Below, piece by piece: positions 1 through 12,149 of a stretch of DNA of 64,000 nt. The DNA lies in contig CM041465.1 in assembly GCA_023213395.1 (NCBI GenBank), positions 216,945,741 through 217,009,740 of the forward strand. Reading direction: 5' to 3'. This DNA comes from Cycas panzhihuaensis (lineage: Eukaryota > Cycadophyta). The notes beneath the pieces were generated by a model, which saw only the letters and a list, made by a program, of their open reading frames with translations, ran no database searches and was not told where the DNA came from. Within the stretch, counting starts at the first letter, position 1. The number at the start of each line of letters is the position of its first letter. The position numbers and the translations under genes are program-made.

Positions 1-947
1 GTTAAATTTTAAAATGATAGACATAGATTTACCTCATTATTTTCTTTCCATTTAAGTTTGCTAAACAAAATTAGGAATCTCCATCTTATAACCCTAATAC
101 ATCTTAGATTTATTTAATAGATTTAATATAGAAACTTATAAGCTACTACCTACTCATCTCTAATCAGGAGTTAAACTTACTTTAAATTATGAGTCTCCCT
201 AAATTGATACCACTTAATGTTAACAGTTAGTTAATAGATTAATCTACCTAATGTATACACATCCTGATATTTCTTATGTAGTTGCTCTATGTTTATAATT
301 CATGTGAAATCCTCATAATTCACATTAGAAAACACCTAAGAGAATCATATGCTACTTATAAGCTACCATACACATTGGCCTTAATTATAATTACAATAAC
401 CTTGATTTTTAATTAGTTGGTTTTATAAATTTTGATTGGGTTGGAAATGTTGATAAAAGAAAACCTATAATTGATTATATTTTCTTTCTTGATTTTAATC
501 CCATCACATGAATAAGTAAGAAAATATAATCACTTACTCTCTCTACAACTAAGGTAGAATATCACGCCTTAGGTGAATCTAGCAAAGAAGTTTTATGGAT
601 AAAGTTTACACTCGATGAAATTTGCTTTCCTCCAAGTTCTATATTAATAAATATAGATAATTAGAGTGTTATTTCTATTGCTACTAACCCTATTTGCCAT
701 TTTAGGATTAAATATATTGAGCTTTATCAACATTTTATTCATAACCTATTTAATGATGACATTCTTTAGCTTTTGTATTATCATATAAATGTGTAAGCTA
801 CAGACATTATGATGAAGTTTCTCATCAAAGTCACATTTATGAAGTTATAATAACTCCAAAAGTTTGAAGAAGTCTCCATTAAAGGGGGATATATAAGATA
901 AAGTATTCTCTAGTTCTTACATTTCTCAAGCCAATATATAAAGGGGG
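1..947 (+). mobile_element. Degenerate Ty1/copia 3' end (RT tail and RNase H)
   Basis: Six-frame reading shows the end of a copia polyprotein broken by stops and frameshifts. About 240-330 matches the RT tail around the 'HPDISYVVALC' motif. About 455-560 matches the RNase H core ('GYIFFLDF', then a serine/threonine-rich strand and 'EYHALGESSKEVLWIK'). About 645-800 matches the DNQSV...HFRIKYIELYQHFI end of the domain. The 5' part of the element lies outside the window. Two purine tracts follow, at 878-890 and 939-947, and the second adjoins a putative LTR. Several stops fall where glutamine or tryptophan is expected, as C-to-T type decay would give. It is dead as a coding unit. Family membership is sure, exact ends are not. 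Confidence 0.75.
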
Positions 948-1290
948 TACTAGAATATTAATATAATTATATACCATTGTAGCTTTGTAATATTGTCTTA
1001 GATACCTTTTCTGTTAATCTTTACATAAATTATATTATTATATTATATTTTAATTTTATTATTATGGATATTTATATAACCTATTATTTTTTCGTTATAT
1101 AAGTAATAAATATCTATACCTTATCAATTCCCTCTATAATACACTTGATGTAATTTTTATACTACTGCTATTATTATTATTAACTTAAAGATGTTTTTTT
1201 CACTCAATAAGATTTTTCCATATCCCAAATTAGTGTTGTTGTTTTGTGTGATTATTGTGATTGAATTGTCTATTCGATCTCTTACTTTTC
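948..1290 (+). repeat. Putative 3' LTR of the first copia copy
   Basis: It begins directly after the second purine tract with tactagaatatta, which resembles the start of the LTR-like block at 13781 (tattagaatta). A U5-like stretch around 1200-1260 ends the block. The right end is not defined by any TSD or clear CA terminus, so the boundary is a guess. Confidence 0.35.
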
Positions 1291-3085
1291 ATGCATCTAC
1301 ATTGATTTTAGCAAGTTAGAAGACTCACCTTCCTCATTAAGGACATTATTTTCATCCTCATTTTGGTCCTTTAAAGTAGCTCTTAATAGGATCAAGATTT
1401 TATTTTGAGAGAGGTCCCTTCCTTGGACCTATAAAGCTAAATTCTTAGGCTTATTAGGGACTTTCTTCCTTTGGACATAGACAAATGTATCTTCGTTCTT
1501 ATATTTTCACGTTACCATGTCTTTAGCATTAAAAGGACATCTCCTAGTAAATGACTGTACTCATGATAGAAGTTATAGTGAAATGAAACTTACTCATGGT
1601 CAAGGGTTTATAGTCATTTATGTCCATCCATATTCATAGTCATAAATTCTAATAGTCCTTTTAATAAATCCATCAACATATCAATTCTAGTAAAAACAAC
1701 CTTCTGCCTCTTGACGGTCATGTTTGTCAAGAAAATATATACTCCTAAATGATCACTAATCTATTTAAGCAATTCCTCTTGCCAAATCCAAATCAAAAGA
1801 TATGGTAATTTCACCCTTACTGATATAGCACTGGGAATGCCTTCCCTTGGATTAAAATATTCGTAAATTTATATGTATACCCCACTCTTATTCATGAAGT
1901 AGGGACTCCTTTGAAAAATTTTATTCTTATCTTCTTTATATACAAATAAAATAATAAAAAACCCTCTTACCCCAATGAGGATTCTTGACTCTCCAAAAAT
2001 CTTTCCACTCTAATTATTTTATATCCACCATTTAATCCCATTGAGATGGGATACAACTTGAAAAACTTACATATCAACCTATTTTAAAATAAATCTTAAA
2101 GATTGTCCACCACATGCTCCTCCTCATTACATAAAATTTCAACCTCTAAATCCTTCTTTCTCATGAATCCATCCTTCTTGATTATATGCATGTTTTCATA
2201 TAAGATTTCTCTCTAATTTAGGTAGGATATCAACATCTCTTCATTACATTATCTATCATATTTTGGGATAATCCCCTCTTGGAGGAGGGGATCCCTAGGC
2301 CACTATCTTATAGATCTATAAATTAGTAATACACAAGACCCTAATCTAACCTTCTAAAAGAAAATAAAGGAGTTTTGAAGTGTTGTTTTCAAATACACAA
2401 CCTTGTATGACCCTTCAAAGAGTAGTGGTCACATGAAGGGTGCTATCACATCAAGATTAAAATAAAGGTATAAAACTCTCAAATGATGAATGTAAGTAGA
2501 TTATTAAGTTTGGAATTCCTTACTTTTATTTTTTATAAAAGGAACCTTGTATGTAAATAAGATCACTTTTAAAATCAATTTAAATTAATATCATGAAAAA
2601 AAAAATCCCCAAATTTACAACAAAACTTTTCTAACCTTACAAGAGGAATGGTTAGGATCCTTGAAGTTACTACTCTGTACATGTCTTTGGTATTCCTTGA
2701 ATTCTACAGACTTTAGAGGAAACCATTGGCTATAAGGTGTATTAAGTGGCAGGCTAAGGTGGGAAACTTATCCTTGGTGTTTAAAGACTAGGCTAGACCC
2801 AAAGCGGATCGGTGCCTTGGTTATAGTTCTTAATTAGATCTATCACTAGGCATAAGTCTAGCGTAGGTGGACCAATAAATCAAGAGGGTCTTTGACCTTC
2901 TTTACAACTCACCTATTGAGGTATATCAAGCCTTGAGTTAATGTACTAGTATATAGGGTCTCTAGTTTATCACTTATAGGTAGGTACCATTAGACAAGAT
3001 AGTAATCGAGAGCTTCTTTGAAGACCCATAAATATAGAATTTTAGAATAGTAGCCCTTAAGATAGATAGGACATGAGTATAAAAG
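1291..3085. other. No gene recognised
   Basis: AT-rich sequence with stops in all frames. On the - strand around 1530-1690 a translation faintly recalls a gypsy gag zinc-finger stretch (F-H-x3-Y-H-E-Y-S-H), but cysteines are missing and the match is too weak to call. Nothing else is supported. Confidence 0.5.
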
Positions 3086-3098
3086 ACTCAAAAAAAAA

Positions 3099-4075
3099 AT
3101 GACACTTCAAAATTAGCAACTCAAATGATCATATCTAATACTATTAAACTTAATGACCTAAATAATTTCTTATCTTAGAAGAAACAAGTTAAGAACCTTC
3201 TCATCATGAATGATTATTAGAGTTATATTAACGATGACATTCCTTTACCCACACCTACCAAGGATCTAAATGATCCTACCATTGTCTTCCCACCTAATCC
3301 AATTACCTTAACCGACTTCAAAGCTAAGGATAATATATCCTTATCATTCCTCCACTTGGCTATCGAAGATTAAGTAGATCAAAATATAGAAATCGCTCAA
3401 ACCTCTCATGAAGCTTAGAGCACCTTATGCTCCCTCTATGAGAAGGTAAATGAGTCAAGATCATTAACCTTAAAGGCACATCTATTTAGAATATCTTTTA
3501 CTAGAAATATCACCACCTACTTAACTGAGGTCAAAGCAATAAGAAACTAACGCATAATCCTTGGTGAACCTCCCTCGGATCATGACTCAATGTCTAACAT
3601 CCTTAATACCCTTGCTATATAACATAATAGCTTTATATCCAAACTTCATGATAACTATACCAAAATGGACTTCATCACATTTGAATGACTTTTCCTAAGA
3701 GAAGAGAATATCCTCAATTGCCAAAGAGTAACATCTACCTCTAACTTAGCCCTTACATTTACCACTAAGAATTCAAAGAGAAGCAAGACTATTCAACAAC
3801 CAACTCAGTAGCTAAATCATCTATAAAATCTTGCTTAAGAACTTAACTCCTTAGATATATCACTAGAGATAAGTTAGATGTCAACTCAACAGTAACCACA
3901 ATAAGTTGACACTTCCTCCCAATAAGTTTAGTTGCCTCATCAACCATAATAGCCTCAATCACAAAGGAATCGACAACGTAGACCAAATGTCACATGTATA
4001 TACTATGGGAAAAATGGGTGTATAACTGTTGAATGTAGGAGAAGACAAGATGATCTTCAGATGCTACAAAATTAA
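3099..4075 (+). pseudogene. copia gag, broken
   Basis: The reading from 3099 gives a copia gag of the UBN2 type: N-terminal segment with 'NDYQSYINDDIPLP', a helical middle ('LYEKVNESRSLTLKAHLF') and 'SNILNTLAIQHNSFISKLHDN'. It runs to about 3930 if the in-frame TAG/TAA codons are read as the glutamine or tryptophan codons usual at these places. Near 3990-4035 a zinc-knuckle remnant follows (C-x2-Y-G-K-x-G), in which the second cysteine and the histidine are lost. Gag would form the particle that packages element RNA. This copy cannot be translated through. Confidence 0.7.
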
Positions 4076-4079
4076 GGGG

Positions 4080-4335
4080 GACAACCATATGGACCTAACT
4101 ATTAATATGGAGGACCTAACTATCAACAAGCTAAACATAGCTTCTAATAAGAAGCCCTATACTTTCAATAAGGAGGACCTAAATATCAACTACATGGACC
4201 TAGTTTCTAACAAGGAGGCCTAACCCTTCAACAAGAAGCCTCTTATTTCCAATAAGGATACCCCATTCCTCAACAAGGAGGCCCTGTTTATCCATAAGGA
4301 GAACCAACATATCAGCAACTAGGCCAGTTCTACTA
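4080..4335 (+). repeat. Degenerate ~27-bp tandem repeat inside gag
   Basis: Repeated variants of ...caacaaggaggacct... occur about every 27 bp, eight or nine times. In the gag frame they encode a short unit of the form Y/F-Q-Q-G-G-P. The repeat links the zinc knuckle and the protease region of element 2. Many units carry taa or tag in place of caa or cag. Confidence 0.65.
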
Positions 4336-4471
4336 ATAGAATTGGAATCAAAGATAAAATCAAAATAAATGTTAACAAAATAGGCAATGATTTATATAAA
4401 GAAATCTAAGGAATAACCTTAATCCATAATAAGAAGACAATGTAGCAAATTCTCAATCCTCCTCTCAAAAC

Positions 4472-5935
4472 TTGTTCTTTATGGCTTTATCATCTCAACA
4501 TGATGATAATTCTCAGTTACTTGATTCATGTGTCATACACCATATAACTAGAACAAAAGACATATTGGAGGAAACCTATCCAATCAACACTCAAACAAGC
4601 ATATTTGGAGATAACCTTACTTATGATGTGATTAAAATTATAAGGGCTCTAATTATATTAAAGGATTCCATAATCTAACATCATATCAATAGTGTGTTCT
4701 TAGTCCTAGGCATGAAAATGAACCTATTCTTCGTCGGTCAAATTGACAAGTAGAACCTAGATATCCTCTTTAGTTAAGACATCTATGCTATCACTAATCA
4801 TACTACTAGGTAACTTGTGGCAACAGGACATGAAGATAATGGCTTATACAAGCTTAATAGAGTTCCCCTTGTTATTACTACACTAATAAAATCCTATTCA
4901 ATAGCTCAGAATGCCCAACTTGATAAGGAGAAAGAAATCATGGTAAAAGACCCACCTTTTATCTAAGAATAAGGTGAATGCTCCCATTCTAATTAAAAAT
5001 CTACCTTAAATAGCATTAGAGACCAAATATAGCATCAACACCTTAGCCACCTGAATATGCAGAGTTTAAATCTCATGTATAGGCTTCATATGGTACCTAG
5101 ACTTCTTAAAATTAAGGGAAACAAATGCATTTATGAGGCCTACCTAGTGGAAAAATAATAAAGAGAAACTTTTTTATCCAAGAATGCATGGAGAGTCTCT
5201 GAGCCATTAGAATTAGTCCACTCAGACATTTGTGGGCCCATGTCAGTTCATTCTCTCAATGGTAGCCTATTTTTCATGACATTTATAGATGACTATTCTA
5301 AGAAAGTGTGGGTCTACTTCCTAAGGAATAAGTACCAAGCTCTTGAGAAATTCAAGGTATTTAAAGCTAAGGTAGAGAATGAAAGTGGCATAGGTATCAA
5401 AGTACTTATATCTAATAATGGTAGAGAATACATATCTAATCAATTCATCAATTTCTATAAATAATAGGGCATCAAATACTAATTCTCAGCACCTCACACC
5501 CCCTAACAAAATGGTGCAGTAAAGATAATGAATCAAGATTGGTGAATAAAGCAAAAGCTATGTTAATTCCTACCAATCTTACTACAATATTTTAGGTTGA
5601 TGCCATTGAGACTGCTACCTATCTAACAAATAGAAGTCTCATTATTGTAGTCATAGACATCACTCTTGAAGATGCTTGGTTAGGACTCAAACCAATAGTT
5701 GCTCACTTAAAAACCTTTAGATGCGCAGCTACAAACATGTTCCTAAGGAGAACAGGAAGAAGCTAGATAACAAAAGCCTTAAGTGCATCTTCCTTGGCTA
5801 TGTACCTAGTTGTAAAGCCTATAAGGTATTTGACATTATTAGAAGCTAAGTCTACACTACACTATTTGGGATGTAATATTTGTTGAAGATACTCAAAACC
5901 CAGATCCCACACAACTTTGATTTATAGCAAAAGAT
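4472..5935 (+). pseudogene. copia protease-integrase region, broken
   Basis: From 4472 the frame shows a protease-like start 'LLDSCVIHHIT', where the usual D-S-G-A is replaced (D-S-C-V). It continues with the stretch between protease and integrase, then the integrase zinc-binding region around 5040-5130 (the expected HLSHLNM histidine box). The catalytic core begins 'LELVHSDICGPM' (5210-5240), then 'FMTFIDDYSKKVWVYF' (5273-5320), and 'SNNGREYISNQF' (5410-5445), where the second catalytic Asp reads Asn. The core ends near 5520 in 'TPQQNGA' with TAA in place of a Gln codon. After 5540 the frame is lost repeatedly; the linker toward RT is seen again near 5780-5880. Not functional. Confidence 0.75.
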
Positions 5936-6855
5936 GATATTTGTATACTTAAAGTGCCTCTTGCACTAATTCTGGAGCCATCAACACCTATGTCCTCCTA
6001 CACACTAGGTTTGTCTTCAGCTCTAATAACATCAAACTCTACATTAGATGCAAACACCTCCATGCCATACATTTTAGTTGACGACCTTTATGTGAAAGTC
6101 ACTAGTTTTTTATTGACCAAACTTGGTTCTAAATAACCAAAACTAGCTCCCAAGATCTATCAATTTTATAACAAGAATAATATTTGAAATTGTGGCTAAA
6201 TACAAGTACATAAACTAGAGATCATTCAACATACACACGAAAGCATATACTTTACCAAGTACACTAGATATAATGTGGTAAAACCCTAGCAGAGTGTTAG
6301 GAAAACATCCATATAGGAAAGGTATCAATCTTTATTAATCAAGAATAAAGATTTGTATATCATTCACCACAAAGTCATAACAACAATAACCAATAGTTGC
6401 CTATGATACAACACAATGTAATACAACAATTGAACTAAAACCTAATTACCCAAAGCGAGTTACGTATAAGAAGGTACATCAATCGAAACCATAAGATCCA
6501 GGGCCTTTTGATGAATGGCCATGAGACTCTTTATAATTTAATAGCGTTGCCCCCCCTAGATCCCCTGGCCACACTAGTGGGGGATAAGACCCCCCCTCCC
6601 CCCCCACCCAAGAAAAGTTAGTGGAGAAACCCACATGGAAAAAGGTCTGAAATTTTAGCCTCTTTATTGTTGTCACATATCCAATATTTTTAACCATCTC
6701 CTAAGTGGATCCAACAATTGTTAAAGAATACTCCTCCTCCTCTAACAACTACCAAAAGAGTATAAAAAATGAGACACTCCACTAACTTTTCCCTAATGGA
6801 ACCTATCTTAAAAACCTCTAAGCCTTCTATATTTAAGGAGATAGTCAAAGACTGA
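5936..6855. other. Linker remnant and unassigned insert
   Basis: 5954-6136 is an open serine/threonine-rich stretch that fits the variable linker between integrase and RT of element 2. From about 6140 to 6850 the sequence has no copia similarity I can see. It contains a C-rich tract at 6590-6608 and could be inserted non-coding DNA. RT-like sequence resumes at about 6856. Confidence 0.4.
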
Positions 6856-7209
6856 ACGTAGAAAGTAGCCATAGATGAAGAGATGAATTCTATCTTAAAA
6901 AATGAAACTTGGAAGCTAATAGACATGCCATCTAGAAAGAAACTAGTTGAATGTAAAAGGCTTTATAAAGTAAAATTTCATGCTAATAGCCCTATTGAGC
7001 ATCATAAAGTTCATTTGGTATTGAAGAGCACCTTCTTAAATTGGAAGCTTACAAAAGAAGTTCTCTTGAGGCAACCTTCTAATGACTTTATTGACTGAGT
7101 GTACCAACCAACTGAAGATTAGGTTACGGATATCTTTACCAAAGCATTTAGTAAACCAAAGTTTAAACAATTTTGTCATGACCTCGACATCAGATGTAAT
7201 GAAATTGTC
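6856..7209 (+). pseudogene. copia RT/RNase H with two internal deletions
   Basis: The frame opens with the RT N-terminus ('IDEEMNSILKNETWKLIDMP', then 'KRLYKVKFH') and reaches the strand normally followed by K-A-R-L-V-A-K-G. Instead of the roughly 50 residues expected, the sequence jumps at about 7018-7030 to 'LKSTFLNWKL' (the [11 protein letters not shown] box) and 'LLRQPSNDFID'. At about 7100 it jumps again, to the far C-terminus 'QVTDIFTKAF' that precedes the polypurine tract. The YxDD catalytic box and nearly all of RNase H are absent. Deletions of this kind leave a non-autonomous copy. Confidence 0.75.
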
Positions 7210-7221
7210 ATTAAAGGAGAG

Positions 7222-7722
7222 TGTTAAAACATGTAATGACCCCTTCATTACTTATTATTTATATATATTGGTATTCATGTAACCTAAGGTGTGATCCCTC
7301 ATTGTAAATTTAATCATAATATAAATATTGGTTGGGTCCACCTCCTTTGTCGATATGTCAGCCAATGACATAATTGTATTTGTGCATTACATGCTTATGA
7401 ATTAAGCATCGAACCATTCATTTATACATTGGAGAAATTACATGTAGAAGGTCTATCAAAATAGAGATGCATGGTGTAACTACTTTACTTATAGCAAACT
7501 TACATTATACATTTGTCTTTATATTTGATGTTTGATCTACTTTCTTGAGTTTATTTGATTATATGCATAATGATTTAGATCTTGATGTTAATCTAACAAA
7601 TATATATATATATATATATATAATTTTGAGGTTGTTTTTCTTCCCCTGTAAAGGTTTTCCACCTATCCACATGCTATGCATATTTATTGAATGATTCTCT
7701 CATTCACACACCCTCTCTAACA
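7222..7722 (+). repeat. LTR, 501 bp, TGTTA...TAACA
   Basis: It starts tgttaaaac right after a purine tract (7210-7221) and ends ctctaaca right before a primer-binding-like site. The ends form a TGTTA/TAACA inverted repeat, as LTRs do. The last 110 bp resemble 13995-14123, the end of element B's 3' LTR. A (TA)n run lies at 7599-7622. No 5-bp target duplication is visible, which fits an LTR with element sequence on both sides. Confidence 0.65.
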
Positions 7723-7737
7723 TGGTATTAAAGTAGG
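7723..7737 (+). promoter_or_regulatory. Decayed primer binding site (tRNA-iMet type)
   Basis: tggtattaaagtagg follows the LTR directly. It differs from the common copia site TGGTATCAGAGCAGG at three places, each explainable by C-to-T or G-to-A change. Confidence 0.6.
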
Positions 7738-9562
7738 TTTATTGAAGAAATCTTCTCCTACATAGTAGATTAGAGCATAGTAAAGTTTTGCTCTATTCTT
7801 ATAGTTGTATTGGAAACTATTGCATATGCTATAAAGACTTAAACGTGACTTTCACCACTATCCTCTACCACCATTGTGTCATTCCACTCTTAATTGATCT
7901 ACACTCTTCATGAATCTATATTATATCCCTAACCAAAGTGATTAAAGAATCTTGGTTTACATGAAGAAGAGAAAAGAAAAGAAATTAGAGTGTGGGCTAT
8001 TATTAAGATTAAGTTAGGGCTATCTATAGATTACATACATTGACTAGCAAAGGTGTCTTAGCTGGAGCCACTAGTCACCATAACAAACCTCAGACTAAAG
8101 GCATTTAAAGCTAATATAGATGGATTAATCTAAGGAAGCAATTGTCACACCCACAATCATAAACATGCCAAACCTATCAAATAAGAGTACGATGGAAACC
8201 CTGAATACAAAGGCACTTTAAAAGGATATGGTTATGATGTCTTTAATATAATATAGAGCTGCCTAATTGAAAAAAACCACACTCTTGAAAAAAAAAAAAG
8301 GTGAGAAAGAACATGCCATCGACAAGCACAACTCTCACACATAATATCACAACCATTACACTATCATCTCCCATCACATGTCTGTGTAGTAGTTGAAGAT
8401 CGACATCGACAGAGATTGAGCATGCTTGCATCACATAGATTCTTTAACATGCAAGATGAAGATGCCATCATAGGACCTATATCTACCACACAACCGCAAA
8501 GAAATGTTTTGATCGAAAACAACTTCATATAGGAAAATTGAATGCCCACTACATAATTGTAAAGTGAAATCAATGGAAATATTATTTTGATATGGTCAAA
8601 TATTTAATATATTTGATTATTTTTATATTTTTGGTGGACACGATGCACTATCTAATTTGTTCTAATCTTTTTGCAATTGAAAAAAGATCTATCTTTTATT
8701 AGTTTATTTTTTGAGTTTGTAGCCCCCTTGCCTTTAGCCCTTGTTCCTATTAACCATCCATATGCCTTTGATTTTGATGTAAAAGGGGCTTAACACCTTA
8801 ATTTTTAGCCCCCTCACCTTATTAAAAGGCTACTTGTACATTTTTTCATCATAACTTCATTATTTAGAGTCCAAATCTAAAACTGAAAGTTGCATTGGAT
8901 TCTTGACTCAAAGACCTTCATTTTGATTAGTCATTGAGCATCTTTTAAGTTGTTTTGAGGGGCAAATCTATGTCTAAAGTCGATGAAGCAGATTACAACC
9001 AAGGTAAGTGTAAATATATAACTTAAATTATTAATTTTCTTTATATTTCCTTGATATTTTCAACTCAACTTGATATTATATATATCAATTATTAAGTTTA
9101 TAAATTAATGACATTATTATACCCCTTATTTCTTAACAAATTTACTTAATTATTTAACTATAATGTGGTTATTATTTTAACTTTATTTATTTTCAAGCAA
9201 AGTTTATAATTTATGTAATATTCTTACAAATTTATTTTAATCTTTAGTATTTATCTTTACAAATATATTTTAAAATAATATAACCAATAAAAGTGATTAA
9301 AAGGGACACCCCCCCATTACTTTTTTAAAATTACATAATCTGTTTGTAAAAATATCATTGTATCTTTATTTTCATTAATTTAATCTTATTATATTTTAAT
9401 TTTAAAATAAAATTATTGTGATAATATTCATTCTGTTATATTTTATGTTTATAGCTTAATATAATAATTATTTTAATTTGGAAGTTTATTTAGTCACACG
9501 CCTTATCTTTTTATTTTTTATTAAACAGAATCTCTAAATTATCTCTAAGTTATTTTTCTAAA
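7738..9562. other. Leader of element B, no gene recognised
   Basis: About 1.8 kb between the primer binding site and the first gag-like frame. It is AT-rich with short spurious frames only. A run of A's lies at 8285-8300. I see no promoter, RNA gene or conserved motif I can name. Confidence 0.45.
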
Positions 9563-10560
9563 ATGGTTTTTATGCCTAAGACCACCTCTACCGAAATTCT
9601 AGTTCCAAATAACTCAAATTATACCAACTAAAAAGTCAAAACATCCTACTAGCTTAAACAACAAAAGCTATGGTGGTATATGATAGGAAAGTTTTCAAAA
9701 CTTACAGATGCCTACGTGGTTTTACTGATGAATTATGATGGAACTCTAAGCACTATCTTAACCTCTCTCTTACTAGACATTCATAGGTAGTTCACTAATT
9801 CAAATGAACTTGCCATTATCTAGATAAAGTTAAAAGGAAAAATACGACAAGGTAGACACCATTCAAATTATCATGCTTTAACAAAAAATATATAAATTAA
9901 AATGTGAGGATTTTTCAAGAGTCGAAAAGTTTATATCAAATCTCCAACTCATAAATATAGATCTAAGAAATTATACTAAAGTAATTAAACAATGTGATAA
10001 AATTATAACCATATCCTATGTAAAACACGATGACACACTCATTCGTTTTGCCATCAATAAACTTCTAAAGTCTTTCAACTAATATAAAACTGCTAGATAA
10101 TAGTGTGGGTACCATCATATTTCATTTAATTAACTTACAAATCAACTAATTAAATACCACTCTATGTTAGTTCAAATAGAAGAAATTTAATATCCTTCTT
10201 AGGCTCTTTTCTCTAAAACTAAGTTATAAAATAAATTAAAAAATCAAAATAATCATAATAATCATCTTAAACCTTAAAAATCTTATAGAGGTCATCCTTC
10301 AAATAATAATTATAATCAAAATTCTAAATATTCAAGAATGTCTAAAAACTAAAATTCATATTTAATACCTAGGCATTTATTTCAAACAAAAAATATTTCT
10401 AAACCTCATTATAATCAAAACATCAGTTCTGTCTATTACCACTAAAAATGATATATTATAGATGTTTATAGAAACATATTAGCATCTGAAGTTTGGAAAG
10501 CTTCAAAAGGGATTTAATCATAAGCCCATGATTCCCTAACCGCTTCTACTTTTGTCTTTT
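9563..10560 (+). pseudogene. copia gag of element B, broken
   Basis: The ATG at 9563 begins a gag-like frame: 'NYTNQKVKT...QQKLWWYMIGK' with stops at Gln positions, matching the copia gag start that binds target RNA and assembles the particle. The frame shifts near 9860 and again near 10020. Its C-terminal part (about 10230-10460) is very rich in Asn, Gln and Lys. No intact zinc knuckle is visible, although a tyrosine/histidine stretch at about 10430-10460 may be its remnant. Confidence 0.6.
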
Positions 10561-10569
10561 CAACACCTA

Positions 10570-11800
10570 CTATACTACTACCTTCCTAGATACCAAATTC
10601 TAGTGATTCCTATCACATGATAGGACATCAAAAATATCCATCAACTTACCAATCAGGTTCTAATTCTGTAGAGGAAATCTCTTTTAATAGTGGTTCCTAG
10701 CTAAAAGTTGATGGCATAGGTGATGTAACCTAAAAAAATGGTTTTATTAATGATGTATTTTATGTTCTTAGATTGTTATTCAACTTATTACTTATTTATT
10801 AGATTTATTAGAAGAACCTTCTACTAGAATTCTAAAAAGATAAGTTTGTTATTAAATAACATTTTAATAAGTTTAAACTTATTGCCTCTAGACCTATCAA
10901 TCACAAAATAGGTCTCTATAGTTTGACAAACTTAACTTATTCAAAATCTAAATCGTTCACTTCATTTATAGCTTAGTCTAACCCTACTAGTAGGTTATAG
11001 CATGCACGTTTTAACCATATAAGCTATGGCAAATTGCATTTCTTAAACTAGCATGACATAGTTTGTGGCCTTCCTTATTTATCTAGCATCTATGGTGTTT
11101 ATGAAACTTGTGCTTTAGGCAAATAACATATGAACCCTTTCTCTCATTAGACTATGTTTCAAACAAAATCACTACTCAAATTTGTTCATTTAGATATTTT
11201 TGGTCCTTTTCAAGTACTCTCATATTTTAGCAGTAAATATTTTGTAACATTTCTTGATGATTTCTCTAAAAAATATTAGGTATATATGCTAAAGAATTGA
11301 AGTGAAGTTTTTAATATTTTTGTTAAATTTAAAACTTAGTTGAAAACCAATACAACTTTAAAATTAAAATTTTCATATCAAATAATGATAAATAGCATCT
11401 AAATAACAAATCTACATCTTTTCATAAAAATAATATAATTCAATTTTAATATTTAGTTATTTATACTCCTTAGCAAAATGGTGTTGTTGAATATTAAATA
11501 TGTATGCTAGTAGAAATGACTAGATACATATTACATATAAAAAGTTTAGATCTAAAATTATGGGCAGAAGCTATAACTTGCTCCAATTATCTATTAAATA
11601 GATTACCAACCAAAGCTTTAAACAATGTTATGCTAGAACAAAAATGGTTTGGTCGTAAGCCTTCTTTAAAATATATAAGAGTCTTTTAAAGCATTGCTTA
11701 GGCATATGTTCCTTAAGAGAAACGTAAAAAACTTGATTCGAAAAGTTTAAGGTTTATCTTCATTGGCTACAACGAAGAAAGTAAAGTTTATTGATTGTTA
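10570..11800 (+). pseudogene. copia protease and integrase of element B, broken
   Basis: The protease active site lies near 10590-10630 and reads I-P-N-S-S-D-S-Y-H-M, so the catalytic Asp of D-S-G-A is Asn and the Gly is Ser. Integrase follows: the zinc-binding histidines around 11000-11050, 'KFVHLDIFGPF' (11177-11210), 'FVTFLDDFSKK' (11240-11275), and an open stretch 11504-11689 that encodes the end of the core ('LKLWAEAITCSNYLLNRLPTKAL'). The second catalytic Asp region at 11370-11400 is frameshifted. It cannot give an active enzyme. Confidence 0.7.
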
Positions 11801-12149
11801 GATCTACCACACACACTATTTCAATTAGACGTAATGTTAAATTTGATGAAGAAGGATCTTTATCAAACTCTAATTCTAATTAAATTAATCTTCTTATTGA
11901 GAATATTCTAACAAATATTGTTCCAACTAGTTCTTTAGAAAACCAAGTTAAAAATGAAGTCATTAAAAGCTTAGTAACATAAATCTAAAACTAAACTTTA
12001 ACTGAAACAGATGAATCTGATCTACTATCTTCTTTAAATTAACCTCCTAAAAATAAACAACCTAAATGGGTTTAAAAAACCCTTTCAGTTGCTAATGCTA
12101 ATGCTAATAATCCTTTTGATACCAAAAAAATAATATCCTAAAAACATCA

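Larger units (their letters stand above)
3086..7221 (+). mobile_element. Degenerate Ty1/copia element 2 (internal region)
   Basis: The order gag, zinc knuckle, Q/G/P-rich repeat, protease, integrase, RT remnants, RNase H end is that of a Ty1/copia element on the + strand. All parts are interrupted by stops. It ends in a purine tract (attaaaggagag, 7210-7221) directly before an LTR at 7222. No matching 5' LTR was found upstream of 3086, so the 5' end is lost or beyond recognition. RT and RNase H are collapsed by internal deletions (see the entry at 6856). Confidence 0.8.

Noticed and set aside
1530-1690. Gypsy gag zinc-finger-like stretch on the - strand
   Set aside because: Cysteines are absent and the surroundings give no gag or protease; chance is as likely.
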